Source of the DNA: Clostridia bacterium
GTDB taxonomy: Bacteria > Bacillota > Clostridia > Christensenellales > Aristaeellaceae
Assembly: GCA_017522345.1 (NCBI GenBank)
Contig: JAFWZN010000008.1
Coordinates: 1-64,000 of the forward strand
Length of the DNA stretch: 64,000 nucleotides
Reading direction: 5' to 3'
Shown: piece after piece, positions 26,674 to 35,893 of the stretch
Layout of the letters: each line of letters opens with the position of its first letter
How positions within the stretch are numbered: position 1 is the first letter of the stretch
Translations under genes and position numbers: made by a program
The notes under the pieces: model-generated
Seen by the model: only the letters and a program-made list of their open reading frames with translations
What the model was told of the DNA's origin: nothing
The model's database searches: none

Positions 26674-27672
26674 ATGGCTCGAATACAAATTCAGGAATTG
26701 GCCGACATCATGGGGATTTCCAGAACAACCGTATGGAAGGCGCTTCACAATAAACCCGGCATTTCCGAAGAGCTGCGAAAAAAAATCCTAAAGCAGGCTG
26801 AAATCGAAGGAATCATTCGTCCGAATGAAATGCGGAAAAAAACAGGCAAGGACAGAAAATCGTTCGCCGTCGCGGTTTCAAGAATGGAATCCTCTATTTT
26901 CTGGATGAACATTATCAATCACATTGCCGTCGAGCTCTCGCGGCACGATGTTGATCTGATTTATACCTATCTCCCTTCATCCCTTGAAAAGGATTTTCAT
27001 CTGCCGGGCACGTTCGACGGCGTTTCGGGCGTAATCGTGCTGAATGTATACGACGCGCAGATTTTGACGCTTCTTTCCGCGCTGCCCGTCCCGAAGGTGT
27101 TTCTGGACACCGTCCCGGACATGCCTGTGTCCGCATTAAGCGGCGACCTTGTTTTGATTGAAGGGCGCGAAGCCGTTCATAAAATCACTTCTCATTTATT
27201 TGATAAGGGGCTTACGCGTCTGGGCTTTGTGGGCGACCCCTATTACGCGCTCACCAACCGCGACCGCCTGATGGGTTTTAAGGATGCGCACGCGGAAAAG
27301 GGCATTTGGGACAATCCTGCATATTCTCTCATAAAACCGATAGACGCAAGCCGCTACACGGAAGAAATCTGTCCGTTTCTGGACGCTCTTGACGTTCTTC
27401 CCGACGCTTTCGTCTGCGCAAGCGACTTTGTCGCCCACATAATCACAAAGCATTTAACCGAATCCGGCAGGACGCTTCCCGAGGGCTTCACCGTGACCGG
27501 CTTTGATAACAGTGCCGAGTTTGAAAACATCGCAGGCCGAATCACCACCTGCGACGTTCAAACCTCGACCATCGGTCGCCGCCTTGCCAACCGCATTCTG
27601 TTCCTGTCCGAATTCCCCGAAGCTTCAAGCGAGGTCAGCTACATCCTTTCAAACGTGCTCATCCGAGACTAA
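26674..27672 (+). CDS. LacI family transcriptional regulator
   Basis: 332 residues. The N-terminal helix-turn-helix is IQELADIMGISRTTVWKALHNKPGISEELR (positions 5-35; VWKAL replaces the usual VSRAL), with a hinge following. Residues 65-330 form the periplasmic-binding-protein-like sensor domain (FAVAVSRMESSIFWMNIINHIAVEL; GVIVLNVYD; FVCASDFVAH; VTGFDNSAEFENI). The sensor domain binds a sugar effector. CGGAAGGTGAATT precedes the ATG. It diverges from the nine-gene transport operon and shares TGTTACC boxes with it, so it most likely controls that operon and itself. Confidence 0.9.
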   Translation: MARIQIQELADIMGISRTTVWKALHNKPGISEELRKKILKQAEIEGIIRPNEMRKKTGKDRKSFAVAVSRMESSIFWMNIINHIAVELSRHDVDLIYTYLPSSLEKDFHLPGTFDGVSGVIVLNVYDAQILTLLSALPVPKVFLDTVPDMPVSALSGDLVLIEGREAVHKITSHLFDKGLTRLGFVGDPYYALTNRDRLMGFKDAHAEKGIWDNPAYSLIKPIDASRYTEEICPFLDALDVLPDAFVCASDFVAHIITKHLTESGRTLPEGFTVTGFDNSAEFENIAGRITTCDVQTSTIGRRLANRILFLSEFPEASSEVSYILSNVLIRD

Positions 27673-27674
27673 AG

Positions 27675-27727
27675 CATATCCCCCGGCGATCAAAGGCCAA
27701 TCGGCCCGTCGTCGGGGGATGTGTTTT
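27675..27727 (+). terminator. Terminator of the LacI regulator gene
   Basis: Arms CATATCCCCCGGCGA (27675-27689) and TCGTCGGGGGATGTG (27709-27723), followed by TTTT. It overlaps the stop of the converging epimerase gene and may serve both. Confidence 0.75.
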
Positions 27728-28535
27728 AAAGCGATTTCACATATCGGATCGCATCCAGATATTTGTTCAAATCCGGAAGATGCTCGATAATCATGGGCAT
27801 TTCGGGATCGTATTTTTCCGCCTGCTCGAAATAATACTTAAGATCCACCTCGCCTTTGCCTACCTCCGTTTCGCGGATGCATACGGTCAGGCTGTGGTCG
27901 AGGATTGCGTCTTTCACATGGCAGGAAAGAATTCTTTCGCCCAGCAGGTCGAAGGTGTTTTGGATAAGCTTCCTATTATCATAGTACACGCGCGGGCTGG
28001 TCAGCATATTCACAATATCCATGTGAACGCCAAGGCCGGGGCGGTTTACCGCTTGTATGAATTCAAGATAGCTGTCGGGCGAATCCGGCAGCGCGTGAGG
28101 CATGGTTTCAAGGGTGTAATGCGTGCGCACGGGCTTTACCTTGTCGAGCATGTCCTGTAAATAGAAAACGATCTCGTCAAACGTTTCCTTTGTATAGTTG
28201 CCCTTATAGCTTCCGTCCCACATGTCGCCGACAGCGCCCGTGATATTCACGCAGCATTTCGCGCCGATGTATTCCGCAAGCTCCAGCTGCCTTACGCAGC
28301 GGCTTCTGTTTTCCTTGCGCTTTGCGGGATCCGGATCCAGCATATTGTTCCATACGCCCACTTCCGCAATCACAAGATCGTTTTCCTTCGCAGCAAGCGC
28401 GTATGCGTCAATATCCTTCACATCCGAGGTGTAATCAAGCGGAAAAACAACCGCGCCCAAGCCCGCTTCTCTGTGCTTTCGTCCCCATTCTTCGGCAGAA
28501 GAATGCGGAAACTGCGCCGAAATTCCGAGTCTCAT
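27726..28535 (-). CDS. Sugar phosphate isomerase/epimerase family protein
   Basis: 269 residues from MRLGISAQFPHSSAEEWGRK; AAAGGCGGA lies 8 bases upstream, better than ATGs 2 and 6 codons earlier. TIM-barrel protein of the AP-endonuclease-2 / xylose-isomerase-like superfamily. Metal-site residues appear in strand ends: YTLETMPHALPD (Glu), GLGVHMDIVNMLT (Asp), LSCHVKDAI (His and Asp) and PMIIEHLP (Glu). Members isomerise or epimerise sugars, inositols or hydroxypyruvate; the substrate here is unknown. Monocistronic, with TATAAT at 28559-28564 on the minus strand. Confidence 0.82.
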   Translation of the reverse strand: MRLGISAQFPHSSAEEWGRKHREAGLGAVVFPLDYTSDVKDIDAYALAAKENDLVIAEVGVWNNMLDPDPAKRKENRSRCVRQLELAEYIGAKCCVNITGAVGDMWDGSYKGNYTKETFDEIVFYLQDMLDKVKPVRTHYTLETMPHALPDSPDSYLEFIQAVNRPGLGVHMDIVNMLTSPRVYYDNRKLIQNTFDLLGERILSCHVKDAILDHSLTVCIRETEVGKGEVDLKYYFEQAEKYDPEMPMIIEHLPDLNKYLDAIRYVKSL

Positions 28536-28584
28536 AAACATCCGCCTTTCCATAAAATATTATACACGCATCACTATATCACAA

Positions 28585-29041
28585 ATTGAAGCATATGTAA
28601 ATATCCAAAGCGAAAGCGGGACGACGTGGGCGTCGTCCCCTACGGCCATGCCCGTCGTCTATTTGCCCCGTAGGGGTCGATGCCCACATCGACCCGTAAC
28701 TCGGAGAATACGTATATATCTAAAGCGAAAACGGGACGACGTGGGCGTCGCCTACCACAGCCATGCCCGTCGTCTATTTCTCCCGTAGGGGTCGATGCCC
28801 ACATCGACCCGTAACTTGGAGCATATGTATATATCTAAAGCGAAAACGGGACGACGTGGGCGTCGTCCCCTACAGTTATGCCCGTCGTCTATTTCTCCCG
28901 TAGGGGTCGATGCCCACATCGACCCGTAACTCGGAGAATACGTATATATCTAAAGCGAAAGCGGGACGACGTGGGCGTCGTCCCCTACGGTTATGCCCGT
29001 CGTCTATTTCTCCCGTAGGGGTCGATGCCCACATCGACCCG
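28585..29041. repeat. Tandem array of four 115-bp REPIN units
   Basis: Four copies repeat with an exact period of 115 bases (AAAG anchors at 28607, 28722, 28837, 28952). Each holds two 27-base REP palindromes in opposite orientation: the first has arms GGGACGACG and CGTCGTCCC around TGGG, the second arms GGGTCGATG and CATCGACCC around CCCA. CCCCTAC and GTAGGGG ends face each other and could form a larger cruciform. Unit 2 lacks TCC in its first REP. The array ends 15 bases from the stop of the RAYT gene. This 520-base gap holds no gene. Confidence 0.9.
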
Positions 29042-29055
29042 CAACGCTTTGCAAA

Positions 29056-29517
29056 TTATTCCATACCTTTTTGACGATCCATAAGCCATTTCCGCGGATT
29101 ATTCTCAATATATGTCCGGATTTCATCATAATCCTGCTGATTGCGGATCACATGGTCATAAAACGATCGCTGAAAGATTGGGGTTCCAATTTCTTTTGTT
29201 GTCAAAACCTTGATCGATCGAATAATCTTGGCTATACGGTTATTCGTAGGGGTCGATGCCCACATCGACCCGGATTCCAAACGTATAATCATATGAATGT
29301 GATCCGGCATGATCACATATTTTTCGATCTCAGGCGCATTTCGAATATATTTTTCTACAATCCGTCCGTACGGCAGCGGGACGACGTGGGCGTCGCCTAC
29401 TACAATTTTGCTCAAAATTGGTTTCCTATCCTGCGTACAGACGGTTATAAAATATGCGCCGCTTTGGTTGTAATCGCAGCTTCTAAGCCGATTCGGCTGT
29501 CGTGTCGGTTTATTCAT
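29056..29517 (-). CDS. REP-associated tyrosine transposase (RAYT, IS200/IS605-like Y1)
   Basis: 153 residues, Y1 transposase fold. The HUH motif is MPDHIHMII (His73, His75); the catalytic tyrosine is probably Tyr130 in QQDYDEIRTY. N-terminus RLRSCDYNQSGAYFITVCTQDRK and C-terminus YIENNPRKWL are RAYT hallmarks. These enzymes cut and join single-stranded DNA at REP hairpins and are usually domesticated single-copy genes. Two stretches of this gene are themselves REP sequences read in frame (residues about 39-47 and 82-91). No strong ribosome-binding site; the ATG is only 5 bases after the esterase stop, so translation is probably coupled. The gene is intact. Confidence 0.88.
   Translation of the reverse strand: MNKPTRQPNRLRSCDYNQSGAYFITVCTQDRKPILSKIVVGDAHVVPLPYGRIVEKYIRNAPEIEKYVIMPDHIHMIIRLESGSMWASTPTNNRIAKIIRSIKVLTTKEIGTPIFQRSFYDHVIRNQQDYDEIRTYIENNPRKWLMDRQKGME
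29246..29272. repeat. REP sequence inside the RAYT gene (second-type palindrome)
   Basis: A complete 27-base REP, GTAGGGG through CGACCCG, identical in its palindrome to the right-hand REP of the array units. Read on the coding strand it supplies about nine codons, giving GSMWASTPT in the loop after the HUH motif. Confidence 0.85.
29377..29400. repeat. REP sequence inside the RAYT gene (first-type palindrome)
   Basis: A 24-base REP with the same 3-base deletion as array unit 2 (CGTCG then CCTAC). It supplies eight codons, giving VVGDAHVV, before the conserved GRIVEKYI segment. Confidence 0.82.
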
Positions 29518-29522
29518 GCTGA

Positions 29523-30797
29523 TCAGTCGTAATAATGCACGTGCTTTCGCTTTTCATCCGCGTCTGTTATGCATCTTTCCTGAAGCTTCCTTTTATATAT
29601 GCCGCCCGTCGTCTTCACATACAAGGCATCCGTAACGGCAATTTTTTCGGGCATTTCGTCGTCCGGCAGATCCAGAATCACATCAATCAGGCCAAAGGAG
29701 CGCACGCACTGAACGCCGATCTCGGTCAGCACATACAGCCTGTCCTCCTTATCCACCGCCATATCAATCGCGCCCTTGAGATTGTAATGGGGAATCGTAT
29801 GAAGCGTCGCGTGCAGAATCAGCTTATTAAGCGAGATTTCTTCCTCATTTAAGAACATGTGTACAACGTCCTCGTTGACATTGGCCGCATACCAAGCCTC
29901 CCCATCGTTTGACAAGACCACTTTGTCGTACGCTTCCGAAAGCTCATCGGGCGCATCGCATCTGGTTTCGGGGAAGAAGTCGCACGCTTCCCACTTACTT
30001 CCAAAGGGCACAACCTCGTTTACGCGCGCGGAATTGGCTTTTGCCAAAACCGGCCCGTCCTTCCAGCCCGCCCACAGCCATTCAAAGCGCTTGTACGCCT
30101 CGTTTTCGTCGCGATATCGGCTGACATGTCCTTCGAGCGGGAAATACGCGCAATTAAAATCGTAATTTGCAAACTTGAAGCCCTCTATCGCCTCCATGTC
30201 GATGCCGACCGTCCAGCCGAAATACTCGTTGGGCTCAGTTTCGGAGTGCTCCTGATAGATTCTGAAAGGCTTCGTTTCATATTTTCGGATCAGATACGGA
30301 ATTTCGTTTCCGCGTCCCATGGAGAGGAACGAGGGCGAGCTCATATAGATCCTGTGAAATACATCCGGGTGGAACCACGCAATCACAAACGCGGAAATGC
30401 CGCCGGAGGAGCCGCCCGCCACAACATGCATATCGGGAGAAGGCGAAAAGCGGATGCCGTATTCCTCCGAGATATACGGAATCAGTTCATAAACGATAAA
30501 GTCGCCGTATTCGCGGTCGAAAAGGTCATAATTGTTCATGCGCATGTTTCTTTTTGAGCCGCCGGGCATCGTGAGAACGCCGGGCTGCACGCCGATGGAC
30601 ACGCAGTACGGCGCTTTACCCTCGTCCGCAAGGCGCAGATGCGCGTTCACCGTCGCCTGATTCTGCCAATCGTGCTCAATGATATAACCGAACTCATAAT
30701 TTTCCACGCAGGGAATCGCCAGATTGAATTTAAATTCCATGCCCGGCTTATACGTTTTTCCTGTCAAAGCGCCGTCGATAGATCGAATTTCGGTCAC
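29523..30797 (-). CDS. Putative esterase (Fes/CE1-like alpha/beta hydrolase) with C-terminal repeat domain
   Basis: 424 residues; GTG start with GAAGGAGC upstream. Residues 1-275 form an alpha/beta hydrolase of the enterochelin-esterase / CE1 type: GGSSGG holds the nucleophile (Ser131 in the GxSxG pattern), and YFPLEGHVSRYRDE near residue 225 carries the probable catalytic His. Residues 280-420 look like blades of a propeller of SMP-30 or lactonase type (AIDMAVDKEDRLYVLTEIGVQCV), too short for a full one. No signal peptide. A role in removing acyl or feruloyl groups from imported oligosaccharides is plausible. The RAYT gene follows after 5 bases. Confidence 0.72.
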   Translation of the reverse strand: MTEIRSIDGALTGKTYKPGMEFKFNLAIPCVENYEFGYIIEHDWQNQATVNAHLRLADEGKAPYCVSIGVQPGVLTMPGGSKRNMRMNNYDLFDREYGDFIVYELIPYISEEYGIRFSPSPDMHVVAGGSSGGISAFVIAWFHPDVFHRIYMSSPSFLSMGRGNEIPYLIRKYETKPFRIYQEHSETEPNEYFGWTVGIDMEAIEGFKFANYDFNCAYFPLEGHVSRYRDENEAYKRFEWLWAGWKDGPVLAKANSARVNEVVPFGSKWEACDFFPETRCDAPDELSEAYDKVVLSNDGEAWYAANVNEDVVHMFLNEEEISLNKLILHATLHTIPHYNLKGAIDMAVDKEDRLYVLTEIGVQCVRSFGLIDVILDLPDDEMPEKIAVTDALYVKTTGGIYKRKLQERCITDADEKRKHVHYYD

Positions 30798-30830
30798 AGC
30801 AAACGCTCCTTCACAATAAGGTGTGCTCGA

Positions 30831-32444
30831 TCAATTGATAGAAAACAGAAAGGGAATGTCATTCGTCACGGCATATTCGTGCGCAAAGGAATTTTTCTCA
30901 ACCGCAAGGGAAAGTTTCGGACAATACAGGCCGACGCCCGTGCCGATTTGAGTAACCGATGCGGGGACGACGAGCAATTCAATCTTCTGGTTTCCAAGGA
31001 AGCAGAAATCTCCAATGGATTCAAGCCCATCCGGCAGGGTAACGGTGACATAGGAGCCCGTCGAAGTAAACGCCATTGCGGAAAGCGCGGTAACCGGCTT
31101 TCCGGAAATAACCGAAGGTACAACAACGGCGGTTTCTTCTCCCGTATAATCCGTAATGCTTAAGCTTCCGTCGCCATTTTCCATATAAGCAAAGTCAGAG
31201 TGTTCCGGCTCGGCAGGAATGCACAATTCGAATGGGAATCCGTTTTCAACGGCATAGCCATGCGCTTTGGAGTTTTCAAAGACCTTCAGCGTAAGATTCG
31301 GACAATAGAAGGCGAATGCTTCGCCGATTTCCGAAACGCTTTCGGGAATCAGTATGGATTCAAGCGATTTGCTTCCGAGAAACGCATATTCGCCGATTGC
31401 AGTCAGGCCGTCGGGCAAAGTCACGCTTGCAAGCTTGGTTACGCCCGCGAAAGCGGCGGGAGACACGGCGGTTACAGCCATTCCGTCAATGGAAGCGGGA
31501 ACCGTAATATCAATTCTCTTTCCGACATAGCCCGTTATGGAAAGCGTATCGTCCGCCTTTACGCTGTAGGAGAAATTTCTCATTTCCTCTTCTTCCGTGG
31601 TGGGGTATTCGATGTTAAACCCTTGCTCTCTTGCAAATTCCTCCGCCTTGGAGCCTTTTGCGCAGACGATGGTCACATTGGGGTTGGCATCGTCGAACGC
31701 AAGAAAATCGATCACGGTCACGCTTTCAGGGATATATACGCGTTCAAGGTTAAGGCAGTCTTTGAACGCATAGCTTTGAATGCCGCGCACGGTATTCGGA
31801 AGGATAACGGTTGTGAGAGAGGAACACCCGTAAAACGTGTTTTCCAGAATCGCCGTAACGCCTGTGGGAATGGAAATCTGTTTCAGATATGTGTTGCGGG
31901 AAAAAGCTGATTCGCCAAGATAAGTAAGGTTGGACGGAAGCGTGATTTCGGTGAAGTCGCTTTCGGAAAACGTGCCCTCTTCAATGCGCGTGATCGTATC
32001 CGGAAGGAATATCTCGCCGCATCCATCGAAAGCATAACGGCCGATGGAAACAACGCTGTCGGGAACTACAAGAGACTCAAGGCTGTAGCATGAATTAAAC
32101 GCGCTGTTACCGATTTCGGTAACGCCATCAGGAATCGTGAAGGTTCTGAACTGGCAATTGAAGAAAGCGCTGTTTCCGATTTTCCGGATGCCCTCGGGAA
32201 GAATAATGGACTCCGTGGAATACAAGCGATCAAAAGAATCGTCTCCGATTACCGTAACCTTATAACCGTCCAAATTATCCGGAACCACAACGCGCTTTTC
32301 ATTCCCGGTATATTGGGTAATCTCCGCGGTTCCGTCCTCCAGCACACGGTATTGGTAATAACCGTTTGAGAAAATCTCCTCCTCGGAAAACGCACACATA
32401 AAACAAAGAGACGTCAGAAGAAGAACGAAGAACAGTTTTTTCAT
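30831..32444 (-). CDS. BspA-like leucine-rich-repeat surface protein
   Basis: 537 residues. Signal peptide MKKLFFVLLLTSLCFMCAFS with cleavage near AFS|EEE. The mature protein is built of three blocks, each opening with a Y/F.Y....DG(T/S)..ITxYxG........VP segment (about residues 30, 290, 400) followed by LRR_5 repeats (LPEGIRKIGNSAFFNCQF; IPDGVTEIGNSAFNSC; LPDGLTAIGEYAFLGSKSL). Such proteins bind host or plant polymers or other cells. No LPXTG or membrane anchor is visible, so it is secreted or held non-covalently. GGAAGC precedes the ATG; promoter at 32477-32505. Confidence 0.88.
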   Translation of the reverse strand: MKKLFFVLLLTSLCFMCAFSEEEIFSNGYYQYRVLEDGTAEITQYTGNEKRVVVPDNLDGYKVTVIGDDSFDRLYSTESIILPEGIRKIGNSAFFNCQFRTFTIPDGVTEIGNSAFNSCYSLESLVVPDSVVSIGRYAFDGCGEIFLPDTITRIEEGTFSESDFTEITLPSNLTYLGESAFSRNTYLKQISIPTGVTAILENTFYGCSSLTTVILPNTVRGIQSYAFKDCLNLERVYIPESVTVIDFLAFDDANPNVTIVCAKGSKAEEFAREQGFNIEYPTTEEEEMRNFSYSVKADDTLSITGYVGKRIDITVPASIDGMAVTAVSPAAFAGVTKLASVTLPDGLTAIGEYAFLGSKSLESILIPESVSEIGEAFAFYCPNLTLKVFENSKAHGYAVENGFPFELCIPAEPEHSDFAYMENGDGSLSITDYTGEETAVVVPSVISGKPVTALSAMAFTSTGSYVTVTLPDGLESIGDFCFLGNQKIELLVVPASVTQIGTGVGLYCPKLSLAVEKNSFAHEYAVTNDIPFLFSIN

Positions 32445-32476
32445 TTTATCAGCTTCCTTTATTTAATTTTTTACCT

Positions 32477-32505
32477 ATTATACAATGAAAGCTTGTTAGA
32501 CGCAA
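32477..32505 (-). promoter_or_regulatory. Promoter of the leucine-rich-repeat protein gene
   Basis: On the minus strand TTGCGT (32500-32505), 17 bases, TATAAT (32477-32482). Confidence 0.72.
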
Positions 32506-32585
32506 GCGCAGATTGTTCGTGAGCTTGTCACAGAAAAAGCAGACATTTTCTGATAGCATATATTTGCAATCAAAAAGCGCTGTCC

Positions 32586-32619
32586 TGATCGGATGAATCC
32601 GATCAAAACCGGCTATACT
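32586..32619 (+). promoter_or_regulatory. Enolase promoter with overlapping inverted repeat
   Basis: A -10 element TATACT lies at 32614-32619. A perfect inverted repeat TGATCGGAT (32586-32594), GA, ATCCGATCA (32597-32605) covers the -35 region, where no good -35 sequence is present. This arrangement suggests a regulator-binding site controlling eno. Confidence 0.5.
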
Positions 32620-32632
32620 TTCCAAGAGGTGA

Positions 32633-33937
<1,305 letters not shown>

Positions 33938-33997
33938 AGATATGAAAATCCGATGTTTCTCATAACATCGCCAATGGATTTATGTGTCAAAAAAACA

Positions 33998-34025
33998 GAA
34001 GGGGCTGTTGTGCAACAGCCCCTTC
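33998..34025 (-). terminator. Terminator of the 34046-41466 operon
   Basis: Perfect 13-bp stem GAAGGGGCTGTTG (33998-34010) with its complement (34013-34025) and a 2-base loop. On the minus strand it is followed by TGTTTTTTTG. It probably also ends eno transcripts coming from the left. Confidence 0.85.
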
Positions 34026-34045
34026 AAATTCTTCTCAGACTTTCC

Positions 34046-35092
34046 TTACTCGATATTTACAACCCTCTGGGTCTCTGCGGACAGAATGACCGCGTCCAGA
34101 ATCTTCTGAACCTTAACGCCGTCCTCTACCGTGGGAAGAAGCGGCGTTTCGATGCCTTCGCACATATTGATGAACGTCTGCTGCTGATCCACGCGATAGC
34201 GCGCGGGCACCTGAATGGTGTGAAGGCCGTTGCTCTCAACGTCGATCTTGCCCACGCAAACATCCAGCGTGTCGGGCTCGTTCAGGTTAAAGGAAATAAC
34301 GCCCTTGCTTCCAAAGACCTCGAACTTAATGGTATTGCTGTGGCCGATGGCGCACTTTGTTACGCTGAACACGGCGGATGCGCCGCTTTCAAACTGCGCG
34401 ACAAAATTGCAGAAATCGTCTACGTTTACATCGGCGTATTCCTCGCTGTCAAGTCTTCTGCGGCTCTTGACCGCCGTTCCCATCTGCGCGGAAACGCTCT
34501 TGATATTGCCGCACAGAAGCATCGCCATGTCGATTAAGTGAGAGCCGAGATCGCCCAGCGTTCCCGAGCCGGCCTTTTCCTTTTCAAATCTCCACTCGAG
34601 CCTGCGGCCGGGAATCAGCGCGCCGGACTGCTGATAGGCGATGTTCACGGTGTAAATGTCGCCGAGAAGTCCTTCGTCCAGAATATCCTTGGCGTAGCGA
34701 ACGGCGCTCTTAAAGCGATAGCTGAAGCAAACCATGTTGCGGATGCCCGTCTTTTTAAGCTCCTCGGCCAGCTCCTTGGTTCTTTCAACATTGATATCCA
34801 GCGGCTTTTCAACGTTGATGGGCTTTCCGGCTTTAACGGCGGCCAAAGCGATTTCGCAGTGCAGATAGTTGGGCGTGCTGATTTCAACCGCCTCGACGTC
34901 CTCGCATGCGATCAGGTCTTTATAATCGAGAAAGCGGCGCTCTTCGGGAATATTATACTGATCGCCGACGTCCTTGAGCTTTTTTGGATCGATATCGCAG
35001 ATTGCGACAACCTCTGCGTTTTTAAGCGCCGAGGTGCGATGGACATGTCCGCGTCCGTTTCCGCCTACGCCTACAACACCAACACGTACCAT
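34046..35092 (-). CDS. Gfo/Idh/MocA family oxidoreductase
   Basis: 348 residues from MVRVGVVGVGGNGRGHVHRT; GGAGG stands 8 bases before this ATG and only 2 before the one two codons upstream. The N-terminal Rossmann fold has GVGGNGRGH for NAD(P) binding, EISTPNYLH and the family motif VEKPL (about residue 96). The C-terminal half contains GTLGDLGSHLIDMAMLLCG, the usual Asp/His site. Members oxidise or reduce sugars and inositols, or act through transient oxidation in glycoside cleavage. It is last in the operon with ThuA, a frequent partner. Confidence 0.9.
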   Translation of the reverse strand: MVRVGVVGVGGNGRGHVHRTSALKNAEVVAICDIDPKKLKDVGDQYNIPEERRFLDYKDLIACEDVEAVEISTPNYLHCEIALAAVKAGKPINVEKPLDINVERTKELAEELKKTGIRNMVCFSYRFKSAVRYAKDILDEGLLGDIYTVNIAYQQSGALIPGRRLEWRFEKEKAGSGTLGDLGSHLIDMAMLLCGNIKSVSAQMGTAVKSRRRLDSEEYADVNVDDFCNFVAQFESGASAVFSVTKCAIGHSNTIKFEVFGSKGVISFNLNEPDTLDVCVGKIDVESNGLHTIQVPARYRVDQQQTFINMCEGIETPLLPTVEDGVKVQKILDAVILSAETQRVVNIE

Positions 35093-35112
35093 TTTCATTT
35101 CCTCCTTAATGC

Positions 35113-35826
35113 TTAAAGCTTCTCAAGCGGCTCATAAAAGCCGTAGTATACCTTGTCTCTCTTGACCGGCTGCGCCCATTCAACCGCGTTTCTGATAACC
35201 TGTCCGATTTCATCCATATAGTAGATCGGGAATTCCTCGTGACCCGGGCGGAAATAGAACACCTTGCCCGCGCCGCGATAGTAGCAGCAGCCGCTTCTGA
35301 ACACATTGCCGCCCGCAAACCAGCTGATGAATACCAATTCATCCGGCGCGGGAATGTCGTAATGCTCGCCATAGGTTTCTTCCTCGGGAATTTCGATATA
35401 TTCGGGAAGATTCTTGGCGATGGGATGTCCGGGCTCAACCAACCATACGCGCTCTTTTTCGTTGTTTACGCGCCACTTAAGTCTGGTAGTGGTGCCCATG
35501 AGCTTTACAAACGGCTTTGCGCGGTGCGCGGAATGCAGCGCGATAAAGCCCATTCCTTCGTATACGCGGTTTACAACCTTGTTGACAATTTCATCCGGGA
35601 CCTTTGCGTGCGCGGCATGTCCCCACCAGATCATAACGTCCGTCCATGCCAGCACCTCGTCGGTCAATCCGCATTCGGGCATATCCAGCGTTGCGGTACG
35701 AACCTCAAACTGTTCGTCCTTCTTTAAAAGATCCGCAATTGCTTCATGGATTCCGTTTGGATAGACCTTCGCGATTTTCTCTTCCTTTTCATGAACGAAT
35801 TCATTCCACACAGTTACATGAATCAT
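35113..35826 (-). CDS. ThuA domain protein
   Basis: 237 residues of the ThuA family, with a glutamine-amidotransferase-like fold without its catalytic triad. Conserved blocks seen: VTVWNEFVHEK, YPNGIHEAIADLL, DVMIWWGHAAH, GMGFIALHSAH, EPGHPIAKNLP, GEHYDIP and YFRPGHEEFPIYY. ThuA was named from trehalose utilisation in rhizobia; the biochemical role is unclear but members travel with Gfo/Idh/MocA dehydrogenases, as here with a 20-bp gap. GGAGGATGCCAT precedes the ATG. Cytoplasmic. Confidence 0.88.
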   Translation of the reverse strand: MIHVTVWNEFVHEKEEKIAKVYPNGIHEAIADLLKKDEQFEVRTATLDMPECGLTDEVLAWTDVMIWWGHAAHAKVPDEIVNKVVNRVYEGMGFIALHSAHRAKPFVKLMGTTTRLKWRVNNEKERVWLVEPGHPIAKNLPEYIEIPEEETYGEHYDIPAPDELVFISWFAGGNVFRSGCCYYRGAGKVFYFRPGHEEFPIYYMDEIGQVIRNAVEWAQPVKRDKVYYGFYEPLEKL

Positions 35827-35843
35827 ATGGCATCCTCCCTTTT

Positions 35844-35865
35844 TTATATGAATTGCTTCATATAA
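35844..35865 (-). other. Small intercistronic hairpin before thuA-like gene
   Basis: Arms TTATATGAA and TTCATATAA around TTGC. It lies 18-39 bases before the ThuA start and may set the translation rate. Weak evidence. Confidence 0.3.
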
Positions 35866-35893
35866 TTGATTTTTCCTTACTTAATACGCCGTC

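Noticed and set aside
28585..29041. Regular tandem repeats as a CRISPR array
   Set aside because: The whole 115-base unit repeats, including the parts between palindromes; there are no unique spacers and no cas genes. They are REPIN units.
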